The notes under the pieces are model-generated. The model worked only from the letters and a program-made list of their open reading frames with translations, ran no database searches and was not told where the DNA came from. A program made the translations under genes and the position numbers. Of a stretch of 64,000 nucleotides of DNA, positions 45,421-58,447 are shown in pieces. Numbering within the stretch: the stretch's first letter is position 1; each line of letters opens with the position of its first letter. The stretch comes from Pseudeuparius sepicola (taxonomy: Eukaryota > Arthropoda > Insecta > Coleoptera > Anthribidae), in assembly GCA_963920635.1 (NCBI GenBank), contig OY987302.1, forward strand, positions 37,823,500 to 37,887,499, read 5' to 3'.

Positions 45421-46059
45421 CAGTGGCGGTACTAGGATTTTAACATGGGGGAGGGGTCCACGATCGATGTTCAGTTACTTTACAGCCCACTTTTTACACC
45501 GGAGGTCCGCGGTATAGGTACTCAATGAATATTTAGGGCCGTATAGGTACCTAGATTTTGTCGATGGGAGGGAGGTGACAATTTTAAAAAAATTGAAATA
45601 CATTATTTGTAATCAAAAATTGCCCCATAGGCGAAAATTCCAAAGGGTCACATTATATAAGAAGACAGAAATTTATTTCGAGGCAGCCTCATACCCATGA
45701 AGATTATTGATTTTTAAAAGTAGATATTAAATAGTATAGAAGTGTTTGATAATTAAAATGCGCCGAAGGGCAATTGTTTTAAAAATTTTAAGTACAAGTA
45801 GTTTAAATGAGGCTTAGAAAATTACAAAACTACATTATCATTATATCTTTTTCCTATTTTCTTTCCAATCCCCCTCTTACTACTGCCCTGTGAATATTGA
45901 ATATTGCTGTTTTTATTATTAGATGCCAATGATTATACAGATCATTGTTAGATGCATGTTGCATCGCATGTAAATAAGAGCTGGTTGGTATTATACGCAA
46001 ATTAGTCTTTATTTATTAAATAATAACCCAATGTGGGGGAAGGCAGGGAACCGCCACTG
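45421..46059. mobile_element. hAT-type MITE, 639 bp
   Basis: The ends are CAGTGGCGGTACTAGG and, inverted, CAGTGGCGGTTCCCTG. CAGTGGCGG is a typical hAT terminus. The flanking octamers GCTATTGG and CCTGGTGG match at five of eight positions, a decayed 8-bp duplication. It has no transposase. Confidence 0.65.
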
Positions 46060-46146
46060 CCTGGTGGTAATTATGTCCAATGATGTCTGTCCACTTACCC
46101 AATATTAGGAATGATCAATAAAGGCACCAAATCAAAGTCTAGAGAA

Positions 46147-46297
46147 ATGAAACTGCTGAAGAAAAGATGGCATACCGTTTGCGCATATCCAAGTACACTT
46201 AACATCGAATAAATCGTTTAAATTATTAAATAACATTCAATTTAAACAGTACTTGGACAAGCGTAAAAGGTATGCCATCCTTTTTCAGCATTTTCAT
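46147..46297. repeat. 151-bp hairpin repeat
   Basis: Arms of about 50 bp (ATGAAACTGCTGAAG and GATGGCATACC on the left, inverted on the right) surround an AT-rich loop. Confidence 0.8.
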
Positions 46298-46845
46298 AAC
46301 AAGCACTTGCATACTTCTCCTTGGCAGCCTGTTCAGAAACGTGGAAAAACTAATTATTAAAATACAAGTTCACGTGACAATAATTGCCCTTTGAACCCAC
46401 GCTAACGGTATGCCTATGGTTTTCCGAGGAATTTTCTATTTTGAACTTCATTATAAAACACATGGCAGCCTGACTAAAATCATATTAAAACGCATATTTT
46501 TCGAATACCTAATTGAAAACTCAGTTTTTCATATGAAGAACCCAGGACGACTCTCTGGTTCATACCTTATTATTGTGAGAATATGTGCCACATAATGCCC
46601 TTTGCAAGGCATACTGAGTAAAATCACGTCCAAAAATCTGTCACTATCTCCCGGTCTATATGTAGCTGAGAGCGGTTCGAAGCTGATTTACGACCAGTAG
46701 CAAAAAATTGTTGTTTTCTCCGAGAGAACAAAGAAGTGAGCTGACTTATAGTATTCTCTAGACTTTGACCAAATTGTTTTTTGAATAATAAAATTTGATA
46801 AATCGACCTTAAGGTGTTAGGCACTGGTACTGCTAGGTTAGACCA
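46298..46845. other. Spacer without recognisable genes
   Basis: Small ORFs only. Confidence 0.4.
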
Positions 46846-46975
46846 TGGATCTCGAATGTGTTTTACACAAGGGTAGTACATCAAAAAAGCATTTTTTCAA
46901 ATAAAGTTCTATAAAAAAATGCATATTTGTCGAGTTATTTCGAGTGGCTCTCCATCGCTAGACACCCTGTATACA
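46846..46975. repeat. Dispersed repeat ending ACACCCTGTA, second copy
   Basis: Relative of 13286-13428, from CCATGGATCTCGAATGTG to AGACACCCTGTA. Confidence 0.7.
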
Positions 46976-47951
46976 TAGCTTTTTAAAGAAGTCCTACGCT
47001 ATGTTTATCTTATATTTCCTGTCCTGGGCAGGGAATTTTGAATTTTAGTTATGAAAAACCTGAAAAAGTGAGTGAATCCAGTTTTATAGATTTAATGGGC
47101 ACCCTGAATAAAAAAGGAGTAAATAAAATAAATAAAATAATTAATAAACAAAATATGAAGTACGTACTTATACTATTTTCATTTTGATAGTTCACCCTTT
47201 GAATACACAGGTCAGAGATATGCTGCTATTGGTCTGAAGAACGGAAGGGGGAGGAGCAATTCGCCCCTCCCCCGACCCATATTTCTGATGTCCCTGGTAT
47301 CACGTATACAAATAAATAAAAACATAAAAAAATAAAAATCTTTATTTTATTTAAACAGAAGTATATATTTGTCAATAGCGTTAGTAGCTAACGCTATTTA
47401 GAGGTGTTGCTATTGCTGCCTTCCAATTTAATGTCTTTGTTTTCGGTATTGTGTTGTGAGGTAGAACTGAAATGAAAAATGAGCAAAATATAAAAATTAA
47501 AATTAAATAATAAAATAACCAAACAAATATTAAACTAACAGCCTGAGATGTTATTTTTAACTTCCCTTAAATTGAGACAGATATAATAATAATTTAGGTA
47601 ATGTATAACGTTTTCATTTCTCATAATGGTCATTTTTATTTCTCATAATTGTCGCAGATCTGTAATCGGAAATCGGAACATTTGGTATTTGTGAAAATTA
47701 TAACATTAGGTGGGTAATAAAATAATTTTTGTAAATCAACAGATCTACAATGTCCTTGAAAAAGTTGACATCACGTATGGAAATCTATTCCCAATAATTT
47801 TGCCCCCCTTCGCACATTTTGCCTCGTAATGTTTTGCCCCAGAGTTTTTAAATAAATAATAGGAAAACTGAAGTCAAGAGGGAAACCTTATAGGTTTAAA
47901 GAGTACCTGCTACCTCCCTATGTCCCCTATCATTTAATATATTTTATTATA
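46976..47951. other. AT-rich spacer
   Basis: No gene. AATAGCGTTAGTAGC faces its inverse at about 47374-47398 (a 25-bp palindrome). Confidence 0.4.
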
Positions 47952-48188
47952 CCGTACTTTCACAGTTTTAGTAGACATAGGGGAATAGGTCGCGCGTCGC
48001 CGTGCTTCCAGCTAGGTTTGTCAGTCGTTGGCGGGGGGAGTACACAGTAGTCCGGCACCGCTTATCAGTCGAATTTTGCGAGCAAAAAACACGCCCCGCC
48101 CCCCGCCAACGACTGAGGAACCTAGCCGAATACACGGCGGCGCGCCGCCCAGCCATGGCTATGTCTACTAAAACGGTGAAAGTACGGT
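47952..48188. mobile_element. GC-rich palindromic MITE
   Basis: The ends CCGTACTTTCACAGTTTTAG and its inverse share ACCGTACTTTCAC and TTTTAGTAGACATA, and TA or ATA lies outside both. The arms (to about 48050 and from about 48100) include a GTCGTTGGCGGGGGG block and its inverse. The overlapping ORFs here are artefacts. Confidence 0.7.
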
Positions 48189-48219
48189 ATATCAGAAAAT
48201 TACAAATGAATAAATAAAT

Positions 48220-48640
48220 CGGCATGGGTTTACTTGCTCTGGAGTAATAGCACCCTTCGAGTAATAGAATTTGCTCATTGATTTCGTATAATACCGTCGC
48301 TTGGTTTTCTCCTCCCGACATTATAGCAATCATTCAACAAGCTGTAGAGTATCCACAAGAAGCAATGCCCATTGCCAATTATTTCGAGGATACCGTCTTT
48401 GGAATGAACCGAAGAGGACGCCAGACGTCAGACCCCGCTGGCACCGCCGCTTTCAAGAGACCTATGGTTTGCTTTTCCCTTTTCCCAACTTACACCGCTT
48501 CATCAATTACCTGAAACGACAGCAAGGCTTACATAATTTTAAAATGACAGCGATCATTGCCAGCAATCTCGTCGACGAATTTTGGCAAGAATTAAACGTA
48601 TTGTGGAGGACTTTGGCAATTGAATTATGATCGAGTATCT
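48220..48640 (+). pseudogene. Mutator-like (MULE) transposase C-terminal remnant
   Basis: The plus strand gives IANYFEDTVFGMNRRGRQ (48370-48430), then in another frame FKR/RFQETYGLLFPFPNLHRF and INYLKRQQGL (about 48450-48535). A 'YFEDT.IG..RRG' stretch followed by a 'F......HP...F...LK.EQ' helix is the pattern of the C-terminal region of FLYWCH/MULE-type transposases that I know from insect genomes. The DDE core is not visible. The frame change near 48450 shows decay. Confidence 0.45.
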
Positions 48641-50562
48641 AAGAGGCATAGCGTACAATCTTCAATTTTGGCTTACCGGACCATTGTGACAGTCCAGCTT
48701 TTTTCTATATTGTATTTGGTAATTACTTCACCTTTACAGTCCGCTTTTTTGAACATGTAAACCTTCATAACATGGGAAACATGCTTCAGTATATCGTGAA
48801 ACACCCGGCGCGGCGGGGCGAAATATGCAGGGGCGAAAATGTCGGGGGGCGAATAATACCTGGGATCCAAGTGCTGGGAGAAAAATGTGAGTGGCGAATT
48901 GTAAAGGGCAAAACTTCCGCATACCTTGAAAATGCAGAGCTCTGTATTAAATATAGATCCTGAACACGGGTATATGATATAGGTATAGTTCGGAGGATCC
49001 TTAGGCCCGGTGATGCAAATGAGTTTGTATAATCATGTGTAGGTATTATATGATATGTTTTAAAAACAAGCAGCATGCACATTTGATTCACAAATTGCCC
49101 AATAACTATTCAGCTTATTATAAAATGACTGAAATTCTTCGTCATATTGACAAATTTACAGCGATCTCAAATCGTTTTACTATATGCCATGTCGTCTTCA
49201 AGGTAGGTGTTTTGTGAACTAAATTTATACTCCACCTTCTTTTTCAACCTAAGAAAAATAAATGCAATCATAAGATTAATTAGATTCATTCGTCATTCAT
49301 GGACGATCGTTATAGCTCTAGAAAACATAAAGGTGAGAAAGAAGTCTATTCGGCTTTAAAATGAGCTTGAGGAAGGAGTTTTTAGGATAGGATGTAAAAG
49401 AACCTTCATAAGCACAAAAGCTGCTTTATGATGGTGTTACGGAAATGGATATAGGAAAATAGATGGGGCTTTAGGTACCTGCAATTTTTGTTTAGAAAGA
49501 GCGGTCGGCAAATTACTATTGATAAGCAAATCTAATAACATATGATTTTAGAAAAAAGTCCAACTTAAAAAAAAGTGAACATAGCATTTAATATTGCTGT
49601 GAAATTATTTAGGTATATGGGATAAATACTACGCATTTAGTACCAAGGTGCAACTATAAGGTGTACAAAACAATCTGAGTAATATATTACTTTTAATTGG
49701 TATGTCATAAAGGCACTATTAATTAAAATAATAATAATTATAATCCGAAGGAACCTGGCACTAGAAGAAGAAGAATTCTGGATCTCAGTGGATTTTTCGA
49801 CAATTTCTCAATATTGCTAAGGGACTCAAGGGAAACATACACCTGATTGATTTTTTTTTTGTATAAATTTGTTCTGAATTCCATTGAGTAGAATGAGATG
49901 AGGGAAGTTTTGAATTATATTTTTTCTAAAAACTAAAGCTGCTTACGAATTTAACTTTATTTTCTTCGTACACAAACTAAACATTCATACAACCGGTGCC
50001 TCGTTGCAGTAGCAGCCGGAAGGTAGAACCGTTGTTGCGCCCATTATCAAAACGTAAGTCAAAGTTTTGATAATTTACGTGAAACACAGTGCTGGTGTGG
50101 TCAGAGGTATGTACGTACGTCATCTTGTGGATAGCACCAAGCGCTTTAAAATTAAAGAAGCTTTTGTAACAATCGAAACATTGTTTGAGGGGACTGTTGC
50201 AAACGTTCCTTTAATTTTAACGGATACTTTAGTAGATTATGAAATTGGCCTTATATCAGTATCTTGGCTTCTTGGTTCAGTTGATGTGGTTATGTCTACA
50301 AATAAAGAATTCATTTCTGGCCTGGCTTTTTACGTTTTAAAGTTTTTGAGTATTTTTAAAATCTTGTTATTTATCTATTCTACATTTTTTAATTAAGTAA
50401 ATAGCAGTCAAAAATCTAAACAAATTTTTAAAAAAGCGGGGACAGAAAGTCGCAAAAATATAGTAACATGGATTTCTATTTTTTTTTTATAATCTTGTGA
50501 ACCCTCTGTAGAACATAGAGCAACGAGGGTAGGGATTAGTACCTCCGGTGAATTTTAATAAA
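48641..50562. other. Spacer without recognisable genes
   Basis: 48800-48900 is GC-rich with repeated GGGGCGAA-type words. The ORF 50067-50396 (plus strand, 109 codons) has a protein-like first half and a hydrophobic tail (FYVLKFLSIFKILLFIYSTF), but I recognise no domain. Confidence 0.35.
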
Positions 50563-50940
50563 GGGTGTTTTTTAGAGGTATACAACTTTAAAATGAAATA
50601 AAACACACAAACTTAATGCTAACAGCCAAGGTATTGGATTTATTTGAAAGATAACTTTATGCCATTAATGTTTAAATTATGACCTCGGGCATATGAGCAG
50701 TATGGCTGGCTCGGATGAAGCGTAATCTGGAAGTCCAGTTGTTGACCACTTTTTCGAGAAGCTGGGGCCGTCTATAACTACTGGACTTCCAGATTACTCT
50801 TCATCCTAGCCAGCCGCGGCGCTCATATTATGCCCGAGGTCATAGAGTTATCTATCAAATAAAGCCATTACCTTAGCTGTTAGCATTATTTTTATGTGTT
50901 TTATTTCATTTTAATGTTCTATACCTCTAAAAAAACACCC
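50563..50940. mobile_element. Palindromic MITE, 378 bp
   Basis: The ends GGGTGTTTTTTAGAGGTATA and its inverse (GGGTGTTTTTTTAGAGGTAT) continue into nearly complete palindromic arms meeting near 50750. AT-rich flanks (AATAAA, GTTATAAA) leave the exact target duplication unclear. Confidence 0.75.
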
Positions 50941-51849
50941 GTTATAAAAAAATCTTTTTTGAAATACTCCCTACGTTCACACAAGGTCTAAAATATTTCG
51001 AGTAAGAAATTCGACTTTTTGATCTATATTGTCAATAGACGCTTAGAGTAAATGTTTCGTTTGTGGCCATTGCACGGGTTCTGGCCACCCGGGTAATAAT
51101 TATGGAATATTTACGATTAAAAATTTAATAGGTAGATACTGTTCGTATACTAACAAGTTCCCCATACTTCCTTAATACATTAAACATCGGGCATGCGCGT
51201 TTCGTCCTTCATTGTTATTCAAATTTCTTTTTATTAGTCTTCTTTCTGACACCAACCGTGCATGTTGTGTGGTTCTTCACGAATTGAGTAAGTAAGTACT
51301 ATACTTGCCTTATTTAATATAAATTAAGTGGTCATTTCTTATAGATGTGATTTAATTTATAAAGGGTTTTGTCATGCGATTTTAACTGTTTAAGGGGGGG
51401 CTGCCAACAGAGAAAGTGAAGTTAGATTTCGTATTTGTTTAAGTTGTATAGCATAAAATCTAATAACATTTTACCTGGCAAAAATTTAATACAAACATTT
51501 ATGTCTTCATTTGAACCATAAGATCTTAAAAGCATATGCACTGGAATTATTATTTTTCCCGAGGTTTTCATAACCTATAAAACAAAACACTGCTTGTAAG
51601 ATCTTATGCTTATGATTAAAATGAAGATAGAGACCTACAATTTGTTGAAATAACAGTGGCCACAAATGGAACACGAATTCGCTTTATGCACCAAATGTGG
51701 CCACTTAATAGCCACAAGTGGAAGAAGAAAACCAGTTCTGGCCAGTCAGTAGAAAGAAAGAGAAAACCACATATTTATTGAGACAGAATAAGGCATAAGG
51801 CAGAATTTTCTTTTTTTTTAAATATGTATCAACGAAAATTATTTCAATA
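50941..51849. other. AT-rich spacer
   Basis: No recognisable gene. Confidence 0.4.
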
Positions 51850-52990
51850 TCCAGAATGTGCAATGCCAAGGTAAAACTTTGGATAACTGTCGTCGAGTTG
51901 GCCCGGAATGTGGGTCTACGCAGGTCGCTTTAGCAGCCTCCGTGGCGATGTTAGTACAAGCCCCAGATCCAGGGGATGTGCTGACTGAAGCTGCAAATGT
52001 GTTGTTGGCTCCTGCCTGGACTTCCATTTGTTCCTTCCCAAATCATGACTATCGTTTTGATTTAGTTGACGTTCCACCGTACTGATGATTTCCAAACAGC
52101 AATAAACAGGTGTATAAAGTTACTACTTTTTTGCCCATTATCGTTGTTCTTACAAAAAATAAAATATGTGTTTGGTATTAACACGAATGTTTTAAGACAT
52201 ACACCAGGACTAAAATGGTTTGATTCTTTTTTAAAACGCCACTCAGAGCTAAGTAAAAAAGGCCGAATTTAACATGGCCGAAACAGCAATTTTTCTATCA
52301 CCAAACAGAATCCTAATTCTTGGTCCTAAAGGAAAACATATTTATGATGTCGTTATACCTCTGATAAAGACAATGTTATCACTTTAATTGCAGTGAATGC
52401 AGAATGAGTAGTTGCACCTTTACTTACAATCTATAAATTTAAACGTTTACCAAAAATCTATGCCGCCGCAGCTCCCAAAGATCGGGCTGTTGGAATTTCA
52501 GACTCTGGTTGGATGGAGAGCGGAGTTTTTGGACTTTAACACCATTCCTAGACCGGTTATTGTATTCGTAGATGATCAGTCATCACATTTATCTCTAAAT
52601 CTGAGCACTCTATGTAGTTCAAATGGAATTATTGTAATTTGTCTACCGCCAAACACAAGTCATATGTTACAATCTCTGGATGTTGCCTTTTTCTTTCGTC
52701 TAAAACAGGCATGGAAAAACGTTTGCCGAAAATTGCTATATGATCATGAAGGAAGAAACGTCCAGAAAAGACATCCCCTGCTGCCCTGAATTCCATTTTG
52801 ACAAAAGATGATTTTTCTGCTAGTATCAAATCCGGTTTTTGTACGTGTGGCCTCTACCCATTTGAAGCAAATAGATCCCTTTGTGTTACAAACATTCAAA
52901 AATACCTACTTTACACATTATTTATGGCAAGGAAATACTTGATATTTGGAATTATATAATGTGTGGCGAAGCATTAACCAAAATTTAGAC
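51850..52990 (+). pseudogene. pogo/Tigger-type transposase remnant
   Basis: A segment at 51890-52050 (ASVAMLVQAPDPGDVLTEAA in one frame) also occurs inverted in the MITE 16390-16699. About 52190-52265 encodes PGLKWFDSFLKRH, like the DNA-binding end of pogo-type proteins. The ORF 52412-52789 has RPVIVFVDDQSSHLSLNL and ICLPPNTSHMLQSLDVAFF, the conserved block around the second catalytic Asp of the DDE_1 superfamily, where the usual DGH reads DDQ. A final segment near 52830-52870 (SGFCTCGLYPFEAN) matches the end of the domain. Frame changes and stops make it inactive. Confidence 0.75.
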
Positions 52991-53877
52991 CCTGAGGTTG
53001 AGAGTGAAGTTACTGTCATCTGATTCTATATGATCTAGAAACCATTGACGTTCCAGGAGTGGACTTAAGGTTAACTGATTTGAAGAAAAATGAAGCCACC
53101 AAATTGAAAGGAAGAGAATAATATGCTCGATGATGCTATTGAGGGCTTTCCTGAATTTCCTAATCAACCCGAAGCAATAAAGAAACAAATTTAAATGACC
53201 AAAAAATTAATGTACTCCAAAATATAGTTCTCGTGACGTCTTAGAAAAAACTAGAAGTAGCAGGCAATTTAAAAAGATGGCAGTTAATGGCGTCCTTAAA
53301 ATGTAAAAACATGACCAGATGATAATAATTTATCTGAGAAAACAAACAGGAAGAGAATTTGCGTTCCATCGGTAGTCACATCAGATTGATGGATTCAAAT
53401 ATTTGAAGCTAAAGGGGATGCTGCCAAAGGAAAAAATTAAGGGGGTGTTTCATATAAATTTTTCCTTAAAATCCCTCCCTCTCCGAGTTACACCCCTCCA
53501 AATATGAGGATAAAAAATTGTTTTTTTTTTCTCCACTATGGAAAGAGGTAGAAAGTTGAAATTTGGCGGACCAGTTGCACTCATAGAATTACATTTTTTC
53601 AACCCTAAAAAAACTAAATTATTTTTAATTTTAACGGGAGAATCGCCCTGTAAAATATTTTGGCGCAATTTAGAAACACCCTCTATATCCACTTTTTAGA
53701 AGAAAATATACTTCAAAAATATTTAATTCTACTATTGACTTAAGAATTATAGACATTCAACGCCCTAGTAAAATATCGTTTTTGGTTTTTTCTTCAATAC
53801 ACTTAGAGTCATAATGCAGTGTGTCCCAATTTGATATTGGACACCTCAGAAATGTGAAGGGTAAGGAGAACAAATGG
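52991..53877. other. AT-rich spacer
   Basis: No recognisable gene. Confidence 0.4.
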
Positions 53878-54390
53878 TCAAAGCTCAGAGTTCTGCTGGA
53901 AAACAGAATCAGCCCTCTTCTTTCCGATTGTAGCAAGAAATGACGTAGTGTCACACCCTGTAATAGCATGGAATGCAGGTGCATTGGAAATTATGCTCTG
54001 TGAAGTGCCCTCGTGCACTTCATGAATTGGAATATACTTGGTAAATTTACTGGCCCTAGTCATCATCCAGCAACCAGAACATTTCATGAAATGAAAATGC
54101 TGAAGGAGAATTAGGAAAATGTCTGTATCTCTTGCATAGATACAACAATAGTCCTGTAGGGACTTTGCGCAGCATGAAGCACTACCCGGGTGTCGGCTTC
54201 TTCATGTGTTGCTTTTATAATGATACCTACCTCGACACAAGGATTTGGTTGTAACTGATTGGTCAGCGACACTAGCTGCCATGTCATTCAATTCAATGGA
54301 GGCAATATAAATTGTGTTCAAATCACCACTTGCAGTGGCCACTTTATCGTAATCAGCACCCTCAAAAATATATAAAACGACACCCAACAT
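53878..54390 (-). pseudogene. Second locus of the HAxxGCDTTS mobile-element protein family
   Basis: The minus strand encodes, from right to left, MAASVADQSVTTKSL (54202-54390), EEADTRVVLHAAQ (about 54190-54150) and, in the ORF 54087-53878, YIPIHEV followed by AFHAITGCDTTSFLATIGKK. The last motif corresponds to HAFSGCDTTS in the ORF at 7415-8164, so this locus preserves the upstream half missing there. Frames change between the pieces. The conserved acidic motifs would suit a nuclease active site, but the biochemistry is unknown to me. Confidence 0.55.
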
Positions 54391-55440
54391 GAGGGCATTC
54401 GCAAACCATAAGGACGACCATTATGAGGCGCCTCTTGTCCGCCATATTATATTTTCGTGGTTAAATGTTTTCTCTGTACTCATTATTCAAACCCAATCGC
54501 ACAAAAAGCGCAAATTTAGCGAAAAGGGTCTGATTATTCAATTTCTGGTGTAAAATTGACCGCCATCTTGAATTTATAGGCTTGGGATCCACTCGCCAAA
54601 ATGTCTCAAAATTTGCCGCTTGACATGAAAAACGATTGGCGATTTGTCGCCTAGTCTATAAGGATTTTGGGCTGCTAGGTTATCCCGCTAATAAGCACTG
54701 CGGATTTTTCCAGCACCGGTCGACAACGCCGCCGCGCCGGCCCGCTAGTGTCTACAAGTTGCGCACTCGGCAATAGATGGCGTTGAAAAAAGCCAGAAAT
54801 GGAAGAACGTTTTTTTTATTTGTCATCTCTAGGATGAAATGACGTAAGCAAGGTGTAGAACAAGTACCGACCAGGAGTGCTCCCAACTTGATGGGTACCT
54901 AGTTGCCACCTCACCCTTGAAATAATCCTTTTCATACCAAAAACCTAATCTCTCTCTTTAAAAACCATCCAGCCAAAATGGCATAATAATAATAATTGTA
55001 AATGAAATATAAAAAAATTCAATATTCTTGAAGGAGGATAAGTACACAGTAGTAGGCTATTCTATGGTAATTCGATCATGATACCGTGAATTTTATAAAA
55101 ATGTACGCAGGGAAGGGTCAAGGACCGTTCTAAAGAATTTACCCAGCATGTACTTTGTGGTGCCCCGTAGATACCAATGTGGTACCCCGTAGATACCAAT
55201 GAGGTACCCCGTATATACCAACCAAAATTCTCATTTTTATTTTACCAAATAACACGAGGCAATGTTAGCTAAAGCCTTGAAATTCTTCAGCGAGGAATCA
55301 TCGGGTTATGAGTCAAACCACCGGAAACTAGGAACATTAAGTTAAACGAAAAACCATGTTGTTTACATATTGTAATTATCAAAACGCCAGAAAAGTTCGC
55401 TACGGTTATTAGTATTCTTGGAAAACTTACGCTAAAATCA
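54391..55440. other. Spacer without recognisable genes
   Basis: 55155-55225 has short repeats of GTACCCCGTAGATACCAATG. No gene is visible. Confidence 0.4.
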
Positions 55441-55526
55441 TGTTGTTATACATTCCATCCGCCCACAAAAGCACACGTGCAAATCCTGGACTCGAGGCGA
55501 GAACAAAGAACGTAGCTGCTATAAAA

Positions 55527-55540
55527 GGGGGGTTTCTCCC
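55527..55540 (+). promoter_or_regulatory. TATA-box-like sequence
   Basis: CTATAAAAGGGG lies in a GC-richer block (55440-55740) followed by AT-rich DNA. It resembles an LTR or core promoter, but no second LTR or downstream gene is visible. Confidence 0.25.
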
Positions 55541-56855
55541 AAGAGTCGGGGAAATCGCCGAACATCACTTGTAGGGCTAAGTCCTGCCCGAGAGACCAGC
55601 GAGTGTCCGATGCAGAACCAGCTATGAGAAGAAGTCTCCGACCACCAATGGTTGGGCGAAGTACTGCCCGAGAAGTCAACTAGAGTCTGCCGCCATGCCT
55701 GCCATAGATCCAGAACCGGCCTTAGTACAGTAGTACAGTATGCTGCCTGTTGAACTGACCAGAGTAAGCGATTGAATTTTGTTTTGTTGGGTTTTGTCGA
55801 CTGAGTTGCCTTCCTATTTCTAGTTAATTAATTTAATTGATTGTATTTTATTTTGAATGCTATTGGTGTTTATTTGAGGTGTAGTAAAGGATTGTGATAT
55901 TTTGTCATATTTTAAAGCAGTACAGTTCTGAATATTTTACGCTAAATTTGGGGTATTTTTAAATACGTTTTTATGCCAATTTCAAGATATTTAATAATTG
56001 TGTGTCTCTATTATCAATTTCGAATCATTTTTAAGAATTTACATATTTTTATTATCGTTTGTGTGATCAGGCTAACTAACTTGTGTGCCAATAATTTTGG
56101 TATTATTTCTTGGAATAATTTGAGCTAAATTCACGTACTATTTCGCAGGTTTTGTTATCAGTTTATGCTATAAGCTAGTATTGGTCGCCACTTAGATTTG
56201 AAACCAATTACTAAAATTTAAAGATAATTATTTTGCGCTAAATTCTTTATTGTCGATTCTTTTCTGTTATATATACTTAGCACCATTTTTAATAATAATT
56301 CAATTGTTCACGTTTGTGCATCCTCAAGTCATTTTTCTGTGTAATTCGTAACCTTTATATTTTCTACGCCATAGGCGTACCATTTACTTTTTAAATATAT
56401 GTATTAAACTTCCCCTGTTGTTTCCGTTAATCCTTAGGCCCACACCAAAAATAAATTAACTTATGGACCACCTTTAAAGGTACCGCTCGACCAACTAACA
56501 TCAAAAACAAAGGTGCGCGCCATAACTTTGTTTAGATTGTAAGAAAAGTTTTACCTTGGAACCAAGTGAAATTAAATAAAGTATATAGTTTAGCATTTTT
56601 TCTGTAACTCTAAATAAATGTGTGCTGTTTTATTTTTTACAAATATTTCCCAACAAAAATGTAGGTAACTGAAAAAAATATATATATAAATTATATAAAG
56701 TTTGCGCAGCCATCCAAGAACCACCGACCGATCCTGCGCCACCCAAATTAGAAAGTGACACAAACGGTCGAGGTTTCCCCGGTTCTGATGCCCTTCAATA
56801 ACTGCGTCCGCTATACCGGCCGAAACAATGATAGTCACAGACATTTACCTCGAAG
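55541..56855. other. Spacer left of the second Polinton-related element
   Basis: No recognisable gene. Confidence 0.4.
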
Positions 56856-57572
56856 AGTAGATAATAGAAGACAGTTCTGGATAGTCCCCCACTCCATTTT
56901 CCCACATTACACCCTACTCCTACGTCACTGGTACACCTACCCTTCGCGCATGCGCGCTATATGTATGACCTATCCGCGTAATTGCAGCGTAATGAGTAAT
57001 CACATGGCCATGTATGATATCCTGCCTGCGCATATGGTTTAATTCACGTTATAAACAATAATTAGTATTATTTAAGGAGAAATTACATGTCGGCTGATGT
57101 GTATTTTCGCCTAATTCGCGGAATTAATGATTATTTATTATTTTTTTTACCCATTTGCAATAATAAAAAATACAATGCACGTCCCTACCCACACATTTTG
57201 TCTAATATCACAAATTGTTGTCATTATTTAACTAATATAAATACCTATTTTATTATATGATTTAACCACGCTTATGAGGTCACACATGCCCACGTATGAT
57301 CTTCCGCCCGTGTTTTCACCTAATTATTCCAATTATCAGGTATATAGCCGTATACAATAATAACAAATACAATGCATGCCCCTGTATAGCGTATGTATGG
57401 TCTAACTCGCGTAATAAGCAATTATATTTATCCCCTTGTACGTGTAGAACTAAAACAAACACCCTCCTTTCCCGCGTTTTTTGTCACATTACCAAACATT
57501 GTTATTATTCAACTAAGTAAATAATTTATTGTATGTATTAACCAAACCTATGACGTCACACATGCCCATATA
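56856..57572. repeat. Left TIR of the gutted element
   Basis: Inverse counterpart of 62094-62845, with GCGCATGCGC at 56946-56955. Inner parts show decayed tandem units of the kind in the large element. Confidence 0.7.
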
Positions 57573-57574
57573 TA

Positions 57575-58445
57575 CAGTGCCCGCCAAAAAGTTGGAACCA
57601 TAAGCGAATTTTTTTTTATTTTTGGGCTAATATGAAACTACTCTGGGGCGATCATCTCTGCTTCCAAAAAGATTCGAAATAAGATCATTTAACGACATAC
57701 CTGTCAAAAATTACATTTATTTCAATAAATAGCCAAAATACGCTTTAGTTGTGATTTTATCGAAAAAAGTGATGTGAAAAAGTTTCTTCGAATTTTATTT
57801 TTCCTCTATGTGCATATTTTCAGTCAAAAATTCTAACAATGATCTATTTTTTATTTTTTTGAAAAAAAATGAAAACTAATAAATTTAATTTTTTTCGGTG
57901 TGCCATATTAACTTTAGAATTGTTTGCCTATCATCCAAACGTGATATTTTTTAGTTTAGCTCAACTCAACTAACAAAGAGCAATTACATCTGGAAATACA
58001 TTGTAACAAAAAATAAATCGTCCAAAATTACACCTTGTTAGTTGAGTTTTTCTTGAAACTAGCTGATTACGACCCAAAAAGGGTCCATAACTAAAAAATA
58101 TCGTTTAGATGATAGGCAAACAATTCTAAAGTCAAATATGGTACACCGAAAAAAATGAAATTTATTAGTTTTTATATTTTTTCAAAAAATTAAAAATTTA
58201 TCATTATCAGAATTTTTGTCTGAAAATTTTCACATGCAACTTTTTCAAATAACTTTTTTCGATAAAATCAAAAATAAAGCGTATTTTGGCCATTTATTGA
58301 AATTAATGTCATTTTTGACAGGTACATATGTCAAATGACGTCACGACATTTAATGATCTCATTTCGAATGATCGCCCCAGAGTAGTTTCATCTTAGCTCA
58401 AAAATAAAAAAATCGCTTGTGGTTCCAACTTTTTGGCGGGCACTG
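57575..58445. mobile_element. Palindromic Tc1/mariner-type MITE, 871 bp
   Basis: The ends are CAGTGCCCGCCAAAAAGTTG and its perfect inverse, with TA on both sides. The two halves are inverted copies almost to the centre near 58000. No transposase. Confidence 0.85.
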
Positions 58446-58447
58446 TA

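Noticed and set aside
50067..50396. 109-codon ORF as a gene
   Set aside because: No domain, an AT-rich hydrophobic tail and no supporting neighbours.
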